This document shows positions 1 through 11,900 of a stretch of 64,000 nt of DNA, one piece after another (the stretch's first letter is position 1; each line of letters begins with the position of its first letter). The position numbers and the translations under genes are program-made. This DNA comes from Chimonanthus salicifolius (taxonomy: Eukaryota > Streptophyta > Magnoliopsida > Laurales > Calycanthaceae). The notes beneath the pieces were generated by a model, which made no database searches, had not been told where the DNA came from, and was given only the letters and a program-made list of their open reading frames with translations. The DNA is taken from positions 50,636,552 to 50,700,551 of the forward strand of contig CM023540.1 in assembly GCA_013350335.1 (NCBI GenBank), given 5' to 3'.

Positions 1-504
1 AAATAAAATAATCATGTGATCGGGGCTGAGTGTCACGACGCGAGTTAAGTTTGGATCACTAAATTCGACCCTTAACTGGCCAAGCCCATGTGCGTATGAA
101 CAAAGTCCATAAAACTGATCCGCACATGGTACATATATAACTTGCGGAATTAACTTAGTCTAGATCTAACTGAGGTTATAATAGAACCTATGACTAATCC
201 AATTTTCCATTCTTAGATAACAAAGTACATAACTTATTCTCCAAAATTACTAATCAATCTTAACTAATCGTTTAATCAAAACATCCAACATAAAACAAAC
301 TATAGCATCTATCTTAACTACTTATTACAAGCCAACATAACTAATTACCAAATTACATTGTCCAAATATATCAAATATCAAGCCCATAAAATAGTCCATT
401 CATAATCCATTCCAATCATTCAAACTGCCCACGTTTCTGTACTTGGTCCTCTTCTCGCTCCACGTTTTTCCCTTTCCCTGCATCATCCACTAAGGATATA
501 GATA

Positions 505-525
505 GGGCGTTAGATCAACGCGCCC
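505..525 (-). other. Conserved LTR hairpin, B-family 3' LTR copy
   Basis: On the minus strand this reads GGGCGCGTTGATCTAACGCCC split around a short loop. GGGCG...GTT pairs with AAC...CGCCC, leaving a two-base bulge. The same block follows CTACT in the LTRs of families A, C and D. A role is not known. Confidence 0.6.
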
Positions 526-684
526 AGTAGTGTTTCCGAATAGGGCTACCACATGGTTAGTCAAAAACATGCAAATAATATAAGAATAATACATGTGAGA
601 CAAAATTCCATAAAAACATGCTATGTATGAAATGAACATGTAATGAGTCCCACCCATGACCATTCAACATAGCCATCACTTGAC

Positions 685-830
685 GGGATTCTCATCATCA
701 AGGTAACCCACAGTGGTCTTTCAGACGCCCCGACGGAGTGTGGCCTCTGGATTCCTCCTGATGGGATTCTCATCATCAGGGTACCCCACAGTGGTCTTTC
801 GGACGCCCGGACGGAGTGTGGCCTCTGGTT
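685..830. repeat. 78-bp tandem duplication inside the B-family LTR
   Basis: Two head-to-tail copies begin at 685 and 763. Each starts GGGATTCTCATCATCA and contains a GACGGAGTGTGGCCTC block. The other LTR has the same duplication at 9709 and 9787, so it was fixed in the element before insertion. Confidence 0.85.
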
Positions 831-1860
831 ACAACACCATCATCCTATGCCATGCATGAGATGTCTATGCAAACATGTCATTTAGAAACATAACTTTACA
901 AACATATAAGTTATCGAGATCAATGTAAAATAGCATATGGAATAGTGGTTACAATAAAGGTAGGAAACCTACACTTGTTTACTTTGTTCGACCCTTCCTT
1001 TGAACCGTCTTCCGATCACGGCTTGTACACCGTTCTAGAAATCCCAAAACCTTATTTACATAACAGAAAGTTAAGCATTCATTCATGTGATTCTAACTTA
1101 GTCTAAGTCCCAAAATCCACTTAAACTTCCATGTCCTATCTTAGCCATAGAACCCCATAGTTTTGGTCCTTTTAAACATGTTTTTGGTCTCATTTAGACA
1201 TAGGATAACAGTATAATGTTATCATGTTTTTACCTTTCAAAACCATCCAATAAGCCCATCACTTTGTATGATTTCCATTTTGTAAAACTCAATCCAAATA
1301 TCCACATAACAGTCCATGGGGTTCGGCCATACATATGGCCGAACCCTATGGTTCTTGGTGTAATTAATCCAACCTTTGTCCATGGTTTTAATCCATAATT
1401 TAACCATAGTATTAATATGGTTCAGCCAAGTCATAGTTACCTAAAAACAGTAAGCTTATCTTCACTTTAAATCCTTTAAAATCTCACAAAACCATTTAAT
1501 ACTTCCATGAAATGTCATACCATTTCATGGGGTTCGGCCCACCCAATTGGCTGAACCTCATGGCCTATGGTTTAGATCCATTTATCCATTTATAAACTTA
1601 GTTTATTCTTACATCAAAGCACATTATGTTTACATAAAAATCCATCCTACACTTGACCCAAATAACCATCAAAAACAGTCCATGAGGTTAGGCCATACAC
1701 ATGGCCGAACCCCAAGGTTTCCTTGATGTAAATCTTCTCATCCTACTTACTGATTTTTGGCCACAAAATGACCCCTTTGGCATATATAAAATTTACCATG
1801 TTTTGACATGATTTTTGTCCTTTAAAAACATCAAACTTAATCCACTTTTATCATGGGGTT

Positions 1861-1868
1861 CGGCCAAC
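1861..1868. repeat. Left 8-bp target-site duplication of the MITE
   Basis: CGGCCAAC immediately precedes the MITE and recurs immediately after it. The sister LTR has the site once (CCGCCAAC, near 10888) with no insertion. Eight bases is the hAT superfamily size. Confidence 0.9.
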
Positions 1869-2157
1869 CAAGGGTTTAAATATCGGCCGATACGTATCGT
1901 ATCGGCCGATATATATCGGTTTTGGGCATGTGAATATCGGCCGATATGTATCGTATCGGCCGATATTGTGAATATCGGCCTTGATATCGGCCGTATTATA
2001 TCGGCCCGATATCAAAATATCGGCCGATATCGGCCGATATTTAAAAAAACAAAGAAGAAAGAGAAAAATATCGGCCGATATATCGGCCGATAACGATATA
2101 TCGGTCGACATATCGTATCGGCCGATATATCGGCCGATACCGACTTTTAAACCCCTG
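1869..2157. mobile_element. hAT-type MITE made of TATCGGCCGATA palindromes
   Basis: This 289-bp block is present in the 3' LTR of B1 and missing from the 5' LTR, so it inserted after B1 did. Its ends are inverted repeats, CAAGGGTTTAAA at the left and TTTAAACCCCTG at the right, followed on each side by the 8-bp duplication CGGCCAAC. CARGG termini with 8-bp duplications are typical of hAT transposons. It has no transposase: the ORFs across it only read through the repeat. The interior is a dense run of the perfect 12-base palindrome TATCGGCCGATA and degenerate copies, broken by a short A-rich stretch near 2042-2070. It must have been moved by a hAT transposase encoded elsewhere. Confidence 0.88.
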
Positions 2158-2165
2158 CGGCCAAC
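2158..2165. repeat. Right 8-bp target-site duplication of the MITE
   Basis: CGGCCAAC, identical to 1861-1868. Confidence 0.9.
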
Positions 2166-3874
2166 CAAAATAGCCGAACCCAATGATGTATTTTCTCTCC
2201 TTTTTGAACAATCTCTTTCAAGATTAATCCCTTGATGTGTTCGGCCAATCCATAACCCAACACATGACACTTAAAACCATAATTTTAGAATTTTTCAAAG
2301 CATGAAAACAATCTAACTTAGCATCCAAAAACAGTCCATAATTTTGTTCCAAAAGACCATGTAATTTAACCCATTCCTTTCATGGGGTTCGGCCATCCCA
2401 TGTGGCCGAACCCTATAACCATTTTTTTTTTATTCATGCACTTCCAACTAATATCTAACCCTTGTTAGATTCGGCCATCCAATGGCCGGATTATGATTTA
2501 AAAAATTGTTTATCGAAAACCTACCGTTTCCGTGACTCCTCCAATTGATCTTCCCTCCGGCTTGTTCCTTTTCCTTTCTTAGCCACTCCTTCTTCTTGAT
2601 TCCTTGATGGTCAAGGACTGATTAAGCAACCAGCTGCTGCTCTTATTTTTTTAAAAATGTAGGACACGGTAAAGAGGTAGAGAGAGAGAAATAATATTGG
2701 CTTTTGATGAGAAACCTTGATCCCCCTTCCTTTGCTCAATGTGTGCTCTTGATTTGGTGAAAGAAAGCAACCCAAGACTGATTACAATTCCGGGACCAGC
2801 TGCTGTTCTTGGTGTTTGGAGAGATGATATCAGTCCAAGGAAAAGAGAGATAGCAAGAGTAAAATGAAAAGAACCCTTTGTTTAACCAAAATTAGCCCAA
2901 GGTTAATTCAGCCCTTGTGTAACTCATCTCTCCATAATCAAACTTCTTTATGTTACTTGGGGGTTTCATCTATGAAATGAAACACCCCAAGCAACCAACG
3001 TCTCTTGTGGTTGGACTAATGTAACCTCCCCTGTCCTTAAGGTCTCACATGGGAGTTTCATTTTGAAATGTAACTTCCATGTGCTGCATCGCCCCTTGTT
3101 GATTGCCTCTAAGTTTTGGCTTATGTAACAGCCACCACTCTCAAGTGTAACTCCACAAATAGCAGCTCCAATCAGCTCCATTTGGCCCTCAAATCTTGGA
3201 GCTACATGCATGAACCATCAATCTATGTATTGTTGTCTTTTGAAGACCCAAACATGAATTCCAAACCATTTCCAACGTGTATAAAATTTGCATTTGAAAT
3301 AAACCTCTTGACTTTGTAACTCCCATAACGGCAACTTCCAATTAATCTATGACTAAATGTTTTATGCTAGAAGTGAACCCCCATGCAGCCAACGTGAGGT
3401 GTTATTTGAATTTGAATCCCACAAACCCTTTATCTACTCACCTCACTTCATTTTGATATTCCATCTATCCATTTATTTAACTCATTCAACTTGACTCATT
3501 CATTTAACTTAACTAATAACTTCAACTCATTCAAACTCCATTATTTACTTCAACTCAAAACCCAACTCAAACATTTAACTCATCTTAACCCAATTAAGCT
3601 TTGAGCTCAATTAATGGTCAAACATGTCAACCACAACCCATAGGGTCCAATTTGGCCATTTTGACCCATTTAACAAAATTTGGCCCAATTATGATTTTCT
3701 ACCCGTTTATGTACATCTTATCCATTTATTGTTTTGTAATCAAAACTACTAACCATTGGGTCTTGATTGAACCATTGACCCATTTAAATTCAACTCAAAT
3801 ATATCACAATGGCAATTCCGTAAATATGAATAAATTCATGTAAATTTGTAACTTTGAAATTCCAGGGTGTTACA

Positions 3875-3906
3875 ATACAATACTCTTTTTATAATTTTCG
3901 TCCCGA
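3875..3906 (-). promoter_or_regulatory. B1 polypurine tract and conserved upstream palindrome
   Basis: On the minus strand, TTTTCGGGACGAAAA lies just before a purine stretch AAAAAGAGTA that abuts the 3' LTR. The purine run primes plus-strand DNA synthesis. The palindrome in front of it recurs at the same place in A1, A2, D1 and D2 (one base changed in D1) and is a familiar feature of Tekay/Del elements. Confidence 0.85.
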
Positions 3907-3936
3907 AAATAGAATGAAGTAGGATTTCAAAATAAA

Positions 3937-5321
3937 TCATACAAACAATTCAGGGTGAGATGTTCTCATCTCCGATTCCAGTTCCCAAGTGGCTTCCTCA
4001 ACACCATGTCGATCCCATACCACCTTGATGAGCTGAATCGTTCAGTTACGCAACACCCTTTGTTCACTCTCTAATATTCTGACCGACTTCTCGACATAAG
4101 TGACGTCGCTTTGCACATCTATATCTTGCACATTCAAAACATGAGACGGATCAGGGTTGTACTTCCTTAGCATTGACACATGGAATACATCATGTAGAGA
4201 CGCCAGTTGTGAAGGAAGTGCCAACTGATAGGCTACATCTCCCATCCTTCTGATAATTGAAAACGGTCCCACGTATCTTGGCGACAATTTTCCTTTCTTC
4301 CCAAATCTCATGTGCACTTTTCGAGGCGAGACCTTCAAGAATACCATGTCTCCCACTTCAAATTCGAGAAACCTCCTCCTTTTATCAGCATAGCTCTTTT
4401 GCCGACTCTGTGCGGTCAACAAATGTTGACGTATCAACTGGATCTGTGCAGTAGTTTCTGCAACCAACTCGGGTCCTATCAGTGCAGGTTCGCCGACCTC
4501 GGTCCAGTACACTGGTGACCTATATGGTCTACCATACAAAGCTTCGAATGGTGCCATCTGGAGGCTTGCTTGGTAGCTATTGTTATAAGAAAACTCCACC
4601 AATGGCAAATGATCCTCCCATCCACCTTTGAAGTCTAGCATGCACGCCCTCAGCATGTCCTCCAATGTTTGTATTGTTCTTTCCGACTGTCCATCAGTCT
4701 GTGGATGAAATGTTGTGCTATTCAGTAAATCTGTTCCCATGGCTGACTGCATACTCTACCATACCCTGCCGGTGAATCGGCCATCTCTATCAGATACAAT
4801 TGTCCGAGGAACACCATGTAATCTGTTGATGTCTTTGATATATCTCCGACCCAATGTCTCAGGTGAATCCGTCATCTTGATAGGAATAAAATGCGCGGAT
4901 TTGGTCAGTCGGTCTACCACGACCCATATAGCGTCATTGCCCTTCGAGGACCTCGGCAACCCATCACAAAGTCCATGGAAATGTGCTCCCATTTCCATTC
5001 CGGCACTGCTAAGGGTTTGAGTAACCCTGGTGGTTTCTAGTGCTCCGTCTTAACTTGCTGATAAGTTAAACAATGTGCCACAAACTCTGCAACATCCTTC
5101 TTGAGTCCATGCCACCAATAATGTCTTTTTAAGTCATGATACATTTTTGTGCTACCCGGATGAATGGAGAGCTTGCTTTGATGTGCCTCTATCAGTAATT
5201 CTTTTCTGCAGCTTCTTGGCACATAAATTCTACCTCGGAACATAAGACCCTGTCCTGGTCGTAATTCCCAATCCGGTACAACCTCGCCATTAGACATGTT
5301 GGCCCATGTCTCTGCCATTTC
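3937..5321 (-). pseudogene. pol: B1 integrase and chromodomain-like tail, disrupted
   Basis: This is the end of the gag-pol polyprotein. In order it has the zinc-binding HHCC region, the DDE core and a C-terminal tail ending HPELF. In the zinc finger CLTC has become CLTY, losing a metal ligand. The core shows MDF, then SDRDGRF, then DGQSERT, so all three acidic residues are present but not in one frame. Breaks are a stop at 5331-5333 just upstream, a TAG at 5037-5039 (CAG in relatives), a one-base loss near 4961-4966, a TAG at 4756-4758, and a TGA at 4042-4044 (CGA in relatives) just before the tail. The tail after 4042 resembles the chromodomain that guides chromoviruses to heterochromatin. 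Natural stop is at 3937. Confidence 0.92.
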
Positions 5322-5330
5322 CGGATCTGT

Positions 5331-6264
5331 TCACTGCTCATGTTCAATCTTTGTAACCATGTTGGATAGTATGATCAAATTGTACATACTCCCATGGTTT
5401 GTGATGTATAGATTAAACTCACGAATGGAATTCAACATCTCCCATTCGGTCCTGATCAAACATGCCACTGATGCATGAGACATGCGGCTGAGAGCATCCG
5501 CCACCTTGTTGGCCTTTCCCGGATGATATCGGAGCTTAAATTCATAGTCCGTCAGATATTCCATCCATCTGCGCTGCCTCAGGTTGAGCTCTTTCTGATC
5601 AAATAAATACTTCAAGCTCTTGTGATCTGAAAAATACTTCAAACTTCTCACCATATAGATAGTGTCTCCAGCTTTTGAGAGCGAAGACCACCGCAGCTAA
5701 TTCCAGATCATGTGTGGGGTAGAGGCGTTCATGTATCTTTAGTTGTCTTGAACCATATGCCACCACCCGATCACGTTGCATGAGTGAACATCCCAGTCCC
5801 TCTCCTGATGCATCACATTGTACTTCATAACCTTTGCCTCTTTCCGGCAAAACTAAAATAGGAGCAGTTGTAAGTCTCTCTTTCAGCTCCTCAAATCTCT
5901 GATTGCACAACTCTGACCATTCATATTTGACTCCTTTCTGCGTGAGTCTAGTCAATGGAGATGCAATTTTGGAGAAGTCCATGATAAACTTCTTATAATA
6001 CCCAGCCAAACCCAGAAAGCTACGGATTTCAGTGACATTCTTTGGTGCTTTCCACTCACTTACTGCTGCCACCTTAGCCGGATCAACGGCTATACCATCA
6101 GCTGTTATAACATGCCCTAAGAATTTGACCTCAGGTAGCCAAAATTCGCATTTGCTTGCTTTGGCATACAACTGGTTCTGTCTCAAGGTGTTCAATACTA
6201 TTCGTAGATGCTCAGCATGATCCTCTTGACTCTTGGAATAGATCAGGATATCGTCAATGAACAC
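5331..6264 (-). pseudogene. pol: B1 reverse transcriptase C-terminal part and RNase H, frameshifted
   Basis: The reading begins at the catalytic motif [10 protein letters not shown], which keeps both aspartates. It runs through the RT thumb ([14 protein letters not shown]) and an RNase H domain with [22 protein letters not shown] and VADALSRM. An extra base in a T run near 5634-5638 breaks the RNase H frame, so the end is read from 5654. It stops at TGA 5331, where relatives have CGG. In the element this enzyme would copy RNA to DNA and remove the RNA strand; this copy cannot make it intact. Confidence 0.92.
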
Positions 6265-6950
6265 TATAACAAACCGATCCAGATATGACGGAAGATTCTG
6301 TTCATTAAGTCCATGAACACAGCCGGTGCGTTGGTAAGCCCAAAAGGCATGACTACAAATTCAAATAGTCCATACCGTGTTCTGAAAGCTGTCTTCTCTA
6401 TATCTTCCTCCCTGACCCGGATTTGATGGTAACCGGACATCAGGTCAATCTTGGAAAAGTGACTGGATCCCCTCAACTGATCGAATAAATCATCGATCCT
6501 GGGTAGAGGATACTTGTTCCGGACAGTTAGCTGATTCAACTTCCGGTAGTCCACACACATTTTGAGTGAACCGTCCTTCTTTTTCACGAACAACACTGGA
6601 GCTCCCCATGATGATGTGCTATTGCGAATGCAACCCAGTCTGAGTAACTCATCAAGCTACTTCTTCAACTCGGACATTTCTGCTGGTGCGATCCGATAAT
6701 GGGGTAGAGACACTGGTGAAGTACCAGGGTACAGCTTGATCTCGAAATTGAGCTCCCTCATAGGTGGTATACCAGGGAGTTCTTTTGGAAAGACATCAGT
6801 AAATTCTTTCACAATTGCTGGAAGCTCAGTGACTGGTGCTTTGTTGATGACAATATTGTTCAACACCAAATTATGCAACCCTTCCTGCAGTCTACTTTGC
6901 TTGTCAGCACGAACTATATACTGTTTTCCCTCAGGTGACCAAAATGTCAC
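6264..6950 (-). pseudogene. pol: B1 protease-RT linker and reverse transcriptase N-terminal part
   Basis: Contains the linker ending AEMSELKK, then the RT palm motifs [46 protein letters not shown] and [10 protein letters not shown]. The first catalytic aspartate is in KIDL. A TAG at 6657-6659 separates linker and RT. A one-base deletion just before the FIDDIL motif (about 6285) shifts the frame and ends this part at 6264. Sequence is close to the RT of D2. Confidence 0.92.
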
Positions 6951-6953
6951 TCT

Positions 6954-7484
6954 TCAGCGATAACAATCAATATTGGCTTCATAACTAGCCAACCAGTCCA
7001 TGCCAAATATAATATCGTACTCAGTCATGTCGAGTACCAAATAATTGAACTCAAATCTGAGTCCAGCGAGTTCTGTATTTATGGTTGTGCATATGAGTCC
7101 CAAAGACATGTCTCCGACAGGGGATACTACTGTGAGTGTGGTGGACAGCTTTTGAACTAGTGTTCCAGTAGCAGTTATGAAGGATGCAAATATAAAAGAG
7201 TGCGATGCTCCAGAATCAAACAATGCATAAGCATAAGAGCTATTGACAACGGCCATACCTTGAATCACAGAATGATCCACATCCTCAGGAGGTTCCAGAG
7301 CAAATAGTCGTCCAGATCCTGTAGGATTAGGCGCCCGTCCCGCCTGATTATAAGTCCTGCCTCCTCGGGAGTTAGCTGGCCTAGCTGGTGGACGGAAAGA
7401 TCCTCTGGAATATGAGAGCTTATTGAGCTTTGGACAGTCTCTCTTGAAGTGACCCGGCTGATCACAGTGGAAACAGTTGTTCAC
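6954..7484 (-). pseudogene. B1 nucleocapsid zinc knuckle and aspartic protease
   Basis: The open stretch starts next to an intact CCHC knuckle, CFHCDQPGHFKRDC (about 7434-7475), which binds the element RNA. A Gly/Arg-rich linker follows. The aspartic protease has its catalytic motif LFDSGASHSF at about residue 90, with DSG intact, and the downstream MTEYDIIFGMDWL block. It would cut the Gag-Pol polyprotein inside virus-like particles. It is separated from gag by two in-frame stops (TAA near 7566 and TGA at 7629), so it would be translated only by readthrough. Confidence 0.9.
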
Positions 7485-7628
7485 CCCTCTGAATGACTGG
7501 GTGACTGATGCAGATGGGGAGGGCTGATTGGGACGAAAACCCCCCGTGGACCCTGTAGATGGTTAGGGTCTACTGAAGTTCGGACGGAACCTCTTGTTGT
7601 GCTGAAACCCACTCCTCCCACTTGGAGC

Positions 7629-8567
7629 TCAGCTATTGTCAAACCGCACCATCGCATTCAACTCTTGTTCTGCTATTGTGGCCTTGCTGACCACCTCAGC
7701 CAATGTGGTGCACTTAAATATGGTCACTTTGGCCCTGATGTTTGGCCGTAGACCCCTCTCAAACTTTTTTGCCTTGCGAAGTTCTGTGTCCACCATATAG
7801 AATGCATAAATGAATAAACTGAGGAATTCCCGGTGATACTCTGCCACCGTCATAGAGCCCTGTACTAAGGACAGAAAAAGTTGCGTCTGTCGCTCCTTTT
7901 CCTCCTCTAGAAAGTAGTGTTCTAGAAAGGTTGCTGAAAACTCATTCCATGTCATGGTCGTCCTCTCCCTAACTGGTATGAGTGCCCTGTGCTTCTCCAC
8001 CACCTCCCACCATTTACCGACGTCTTCTATCAATTGTGAAGTAGCCAGTATAATTCTGTCAGCATGAGTCGAGATCTTAAGTAAATTTAAGATCTGAGTG
8101 ATCTTCTTCAGCCAATGCTCAGCTCCGACAGCCCCTTCCTTCCCTTTGAAGTAGGTAGGACGCTGTTGCTGGAATTCTCGAGCCATACTCCGGTCACTAG
8201 CATCCTTGGAACTTTCACTCCCATTCATATGTTGCTGGAGTACAGAGGTTACCACTACTTGAACTAAACCCTGAAGTTCAGGCGGCACATGAGGTATATG
8301 TACACCACTGTTCCCTTCTCCCTCCTTCCGTGACGCATTCTCACTCCCCTTTTCTTCCCTCCAAGAGTGCTGTGATTCTTCCCCATTGTACGACTTTTCT
8401 TGGACAGATTGCTCCTTATCAGGTTGGGTTACCTCCTTCTCATATATAGACGGCTCCTTCTCGTGCACAGATTTTTTGTGTTGTGATAACACTTTCTCAT
8501 GTTGCGTGATTTGCAACACCTTTTCCTTCCCTTTCTGGTTCTGAGGGATCCTTTTCTTTGGAGCCAT
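7629..8567 (-). pseudogene. gag: B1 gag (capsid) open reading frame, 312 residues, cut short by a stop
   Basis: The start is the ATG at 8567 (MAPKKRIPQ), the first ATG after the leader and the place where D2 and C1 also begin gag. A charged Lys/Glu/Gln-rich N-terminal region runs to about residue 95. The Retrotrans_gag core follows, with FQQQRPTYFKGKEG, AEHWLKKI, LATSQLIEDVGKWWE, MTWNEFSATFLEHYF and FERGLRP. It ends at TGA 7629, before the zinc knuckle. Gag forms the particle that encloses the RNA. The ORF is unusually long for this window, but the protein lacks its nucleic-acid-binding end. Confidence 0.92.
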
Positions 8568-8956
8568 TTCCCTAAGTCATAAAAACATTATTGACTTAGT
8601 TTCCTCGTACAGTTTGTATTTTTCACAATTTTGGGGAGATTTCCAAATAAGCAAACTTGTTTTTCTTTTGTTTTTTGGGGAAGTTTCTAAATCCCTATTT
8701 GTTTGTTTTCTCAATTTGGGGAATATTGGGGGATGTATATCCTATTTTGCTACGTTTGATAGATCAATTATAATACTGTACTTTTGCTATCTTTCACTAT
8801 TGTTCTCAGATTGATTTGTTCAGTCTGAGTCCACGAAGTAAATTAATCCGGCCCCCAGTCAGCGGACTCCGAAGAGTCGGTCAGTTGGGATTCTTATCCA
8901 TTAGTAAGATATGAAACCGTCTTAATCTTACTTCGGAAGATTCAACTTCCCGTTTC
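8568..8956 (-). other. B1 5' leader (untranslated)
   Basis: Lies between primer site and gag ATG on the minus strand. It is similar to the leaders of C1 (18843-19315) and D2 (30882-31451), including TTTGGGGA-type tracts and a TGCAGTGGACTCCGAAGAGTC-like block near the primer site. No ORF. Confidence 0.85.
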
Positions 8957-8968
8957 GCTCTGATACCA
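8957..8968 (-). promoter_or_regulatory. B1 primer-binding site, initiator tRNA-Met
   Basis: The minus strand reads TGGTATCAGAGC, the complement of the 3' end of plant initiator tRNA-Met, two bases after the LTR end. It primes minus-strand DNA synthesis. Confidence 0.95.
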
Positions 8969-8970
8969 AC

Positions 8971-11900
8971 TGTAACACCCCGCCCTTTTCACTATAATTT
9001 TCAGAGTTTATTTATTCATTTTTTAAATAAAATAATCATGTGATCGGGGCGGAGTGTCACGACGCGAGTTAAGTTTGGATCACTAAATCCGACCCTTAAC
9101 TGGCCAAGCCCATGTGCGTATGAACAACGTCCATAAAACTGATCCGCACATGGTACATATATAACTTACGGAATTAACTTAGTCTAAATCTAACTGAGGT
9201 TATAATAGAACCTATGACTAATCCAATTTTCCATTCTTAGATAGCAAAGTACATAACTTATTCTCCAAAATTACTAATCAATCTTAACTAATCGTTTAAT
9301 CAAAACATCCCACATAAAACAAACCATAGCATCTATCTTAACTACTTATTACAAGCCAACATAACTAATTACCAAATTACATTGTCCAAATATATCAAAT
9401 ATCAAGTCCATAAAATAGTCCATTCATAATCCATTCCAATCATTCAAACCGCCTAAGTTTCCGTACTTGGTCCTCTTCTCGCTCCACGTTTTTCCCTTTT
9501 CCTGCATCATCCACTAAGGATATAGATAGGGCGTTAGATCAACGCGTCCAGTAGTGTTTCCGAATAGGGCTACCACATGGTTAGTCAAAAACATGCAAAT
9601 AATATAATAATAATACATGTGAGACAAAATTCCATAAAAACATGCTATGTATGAAATGAACATGTAATGAGTCCCACCCATGACCATTCAACATAGCCAT
9701 CACTTGATGGGATTCTCATCGTCAAGGTAACCCACAGTGGTCTTTCGGACGCCCCGACGGAGTGTGGCCTCCGGATTCCTCCTGATGGGATTCTCATCAT
9801 CAGGGTACCCCACAGTGGTCTTTCGGACGTTCCGACGGAGTGTGGCCTCCGGTTACAACACCATCATCCCATGCCATGCATGAGATGTCTATGTAAACAT
9901 GTCATTTAGAAACATAACTTTACAAACATATAAGTTATCGAAATCAACGTAAAACAGCAGTATGGAATAGTGGTTACAATAAAGGTAGGAAATCTACACT
10001 TGTTTACTTTGTTCGACCCTTCCTTTGAACCGTCTTCCGATCACGGCTTGTACACCGTTCTAGAAATCCCAAAACCTTATTTACATAACAGCAAGTTAAG
10101 CATTCATTCATGTGATTCTAACTTAATCTAAGTCCCAAAAATCCACTTAAACTTCCATGCCTATCTTAGCCATAGAACCCCATAGTTTTGGTCCTTTTAA
10201 ACATGTTTTTGTTCTCATTTAGACATAGGATACCAGTATAATGTTGTCATAATTTTACCTTTCAAAACCATCCAATAAGCCCATCACTTTGTATGATTTC
10301 CATTTTGTAAAACTCAATCGAAATATCCACATAACAGTCCATGCGGTTCGGCCATACATATGGCCGAACCCTATGGTTCTTGGTGTAATTAATCCAACCT
10401 TTGTCCATGGTTTTAATCCATAATTTAACCATAGTATTAATATGGTTCATCCAAGCCATAGTTACCTAAAAACAGTAAGCTTATCTTTACTTTAAATCCT
10501 TTAAAATCTCACAAAACCATTTAATACTTCCATGAAATGTCATACCATTTCATGGGGTTCGGCCCACCCAATTGGCTGAACCTCATGGCCTATGGTTTAG
10601 ATCCATTTATCCATTTATATACTTAGTTTATTCTTACATCAAAGCACATTATGCTTACATAAAAATCGATCCTACACTTGACCCAAATAACCATCAAAAA
10701 CAGTCCATGGGGTTAGGCCATACACATGGCCGAACCCCAAGGTTTCCTTGATATAAATCTTCTCATCCTACTTACTGATTTTTTGCCACAAAATGACCCA
10801 TTTGACATATATAAAATTTTACCATGTTTTGACATGATTTTTGTCCTTTAAAAACATCAAACTTAATCCACTTTTATCATGGGGTTCCGCCAACCAAAAT
10901 AGTCGAACCCAATGATTTATTTTCTCTCCTTTTTGAACAATCTCATTCAAGATTAATCCCTTGATGTGTTCGGCCAATCCATAACCCAACACATGACACT
11001 TAAAACCATAATTTTAGAATTTTTCAAAGCATGAAAACAATCTAACTTAACATCCAAAAACAGTCCAGTAATTTTGTTCCAAAATACCATGTAATTTAAC
11101 CCATTCTTTTCATGGGGTTCGGCCATCCCATGTGGCCGAACCCTGTAACCATTTTTTTTTTATTCATGCACTTCCAACTAATATCTAACCCTTGTTAGAT
11201 TCGGCCATCCAATGACCGGATTATGATTTAAAAAATTGTTTATCGAAAACCTACCGTTTCCGCGACTCCTCCAATTGATCTTCCCTCCGGCTTGTTCCTT
11301 TCCCTTTCTTAGCCTCTCCTTCTTCTTGATTCCTTGATGGTCAAGGACTGATTAAGCAACCAGCTGCTGCTCTTATTTTTTTAAAAATGTAGGACACAGC
11401 AAAGAGGTAGAGAGAGAGAAAGAATATTGGCTTTTGATGAGAAACCTTGATCCCCCTTCCTTTGCTCAATGTGTGCTCTTGATTTGGTGAAATAAAGCAA
11501 CCGAATACTGATTACAATTCCGTGACCAGCTGCTGTTCTTGGTGTTTGGAGAGATGATATCAGTCCAAGGAAAAGAGAGATAGCAAGAGTAAAATGAAAA
11601 GAACCCTTTGTTTAACCAAAATTAGCCCAAGGTTAATTCAGCCCTTGTGTAACTCATCTCTCCATAATCAAACTTCTTTATGTTACTTGGGGGTTTCATC
11701 TATGAAATGAAACACCCCATGCAACCAACGTCTCTTGTGGTTGGACTATTGTAACCTCCCCTCTCCTTAAGGTCTCACATGGGAGTTTCATTTTGAAATG
11801 TAACTTCCATGTGCTGCACCGCCCCTTGTTGATGGCCTCTAAGTTTTGGCTTATGTAACAGCCACACTTTCAAGTGTAACTCCACAAACAGCAGCTCCAA

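Larger units (their letters stand above)
1..3874 (-). repeat. B1 3' LTR (partial; outer end beyond window)
   Basis: Matches 9027-12603 over its whole length except for a 289-bp insertion at 1869-2157. It ends in GGGTGTTACA at 3874, next to the polypurine tract. It contains a 78-bp tandem duplication (685-762 and 763-830) and several hairpins of the form GGTTCGGCCAT...ATGGCCGAACC (for example 1320-1346 and 2388-2412). Short ORFs inside it are not conserved between the two LTRs and look fortuitous. Confidence 0.95.

Noticed and set aside
1815..2270. ORFs across the TATCGGCCGATA block as a repeat protein (SADIGRYRPI-type)
   Set aside because: They are translations of a palindromic DNA repeat in several frames on both strands, inside a MITE absent from the sister LTR.
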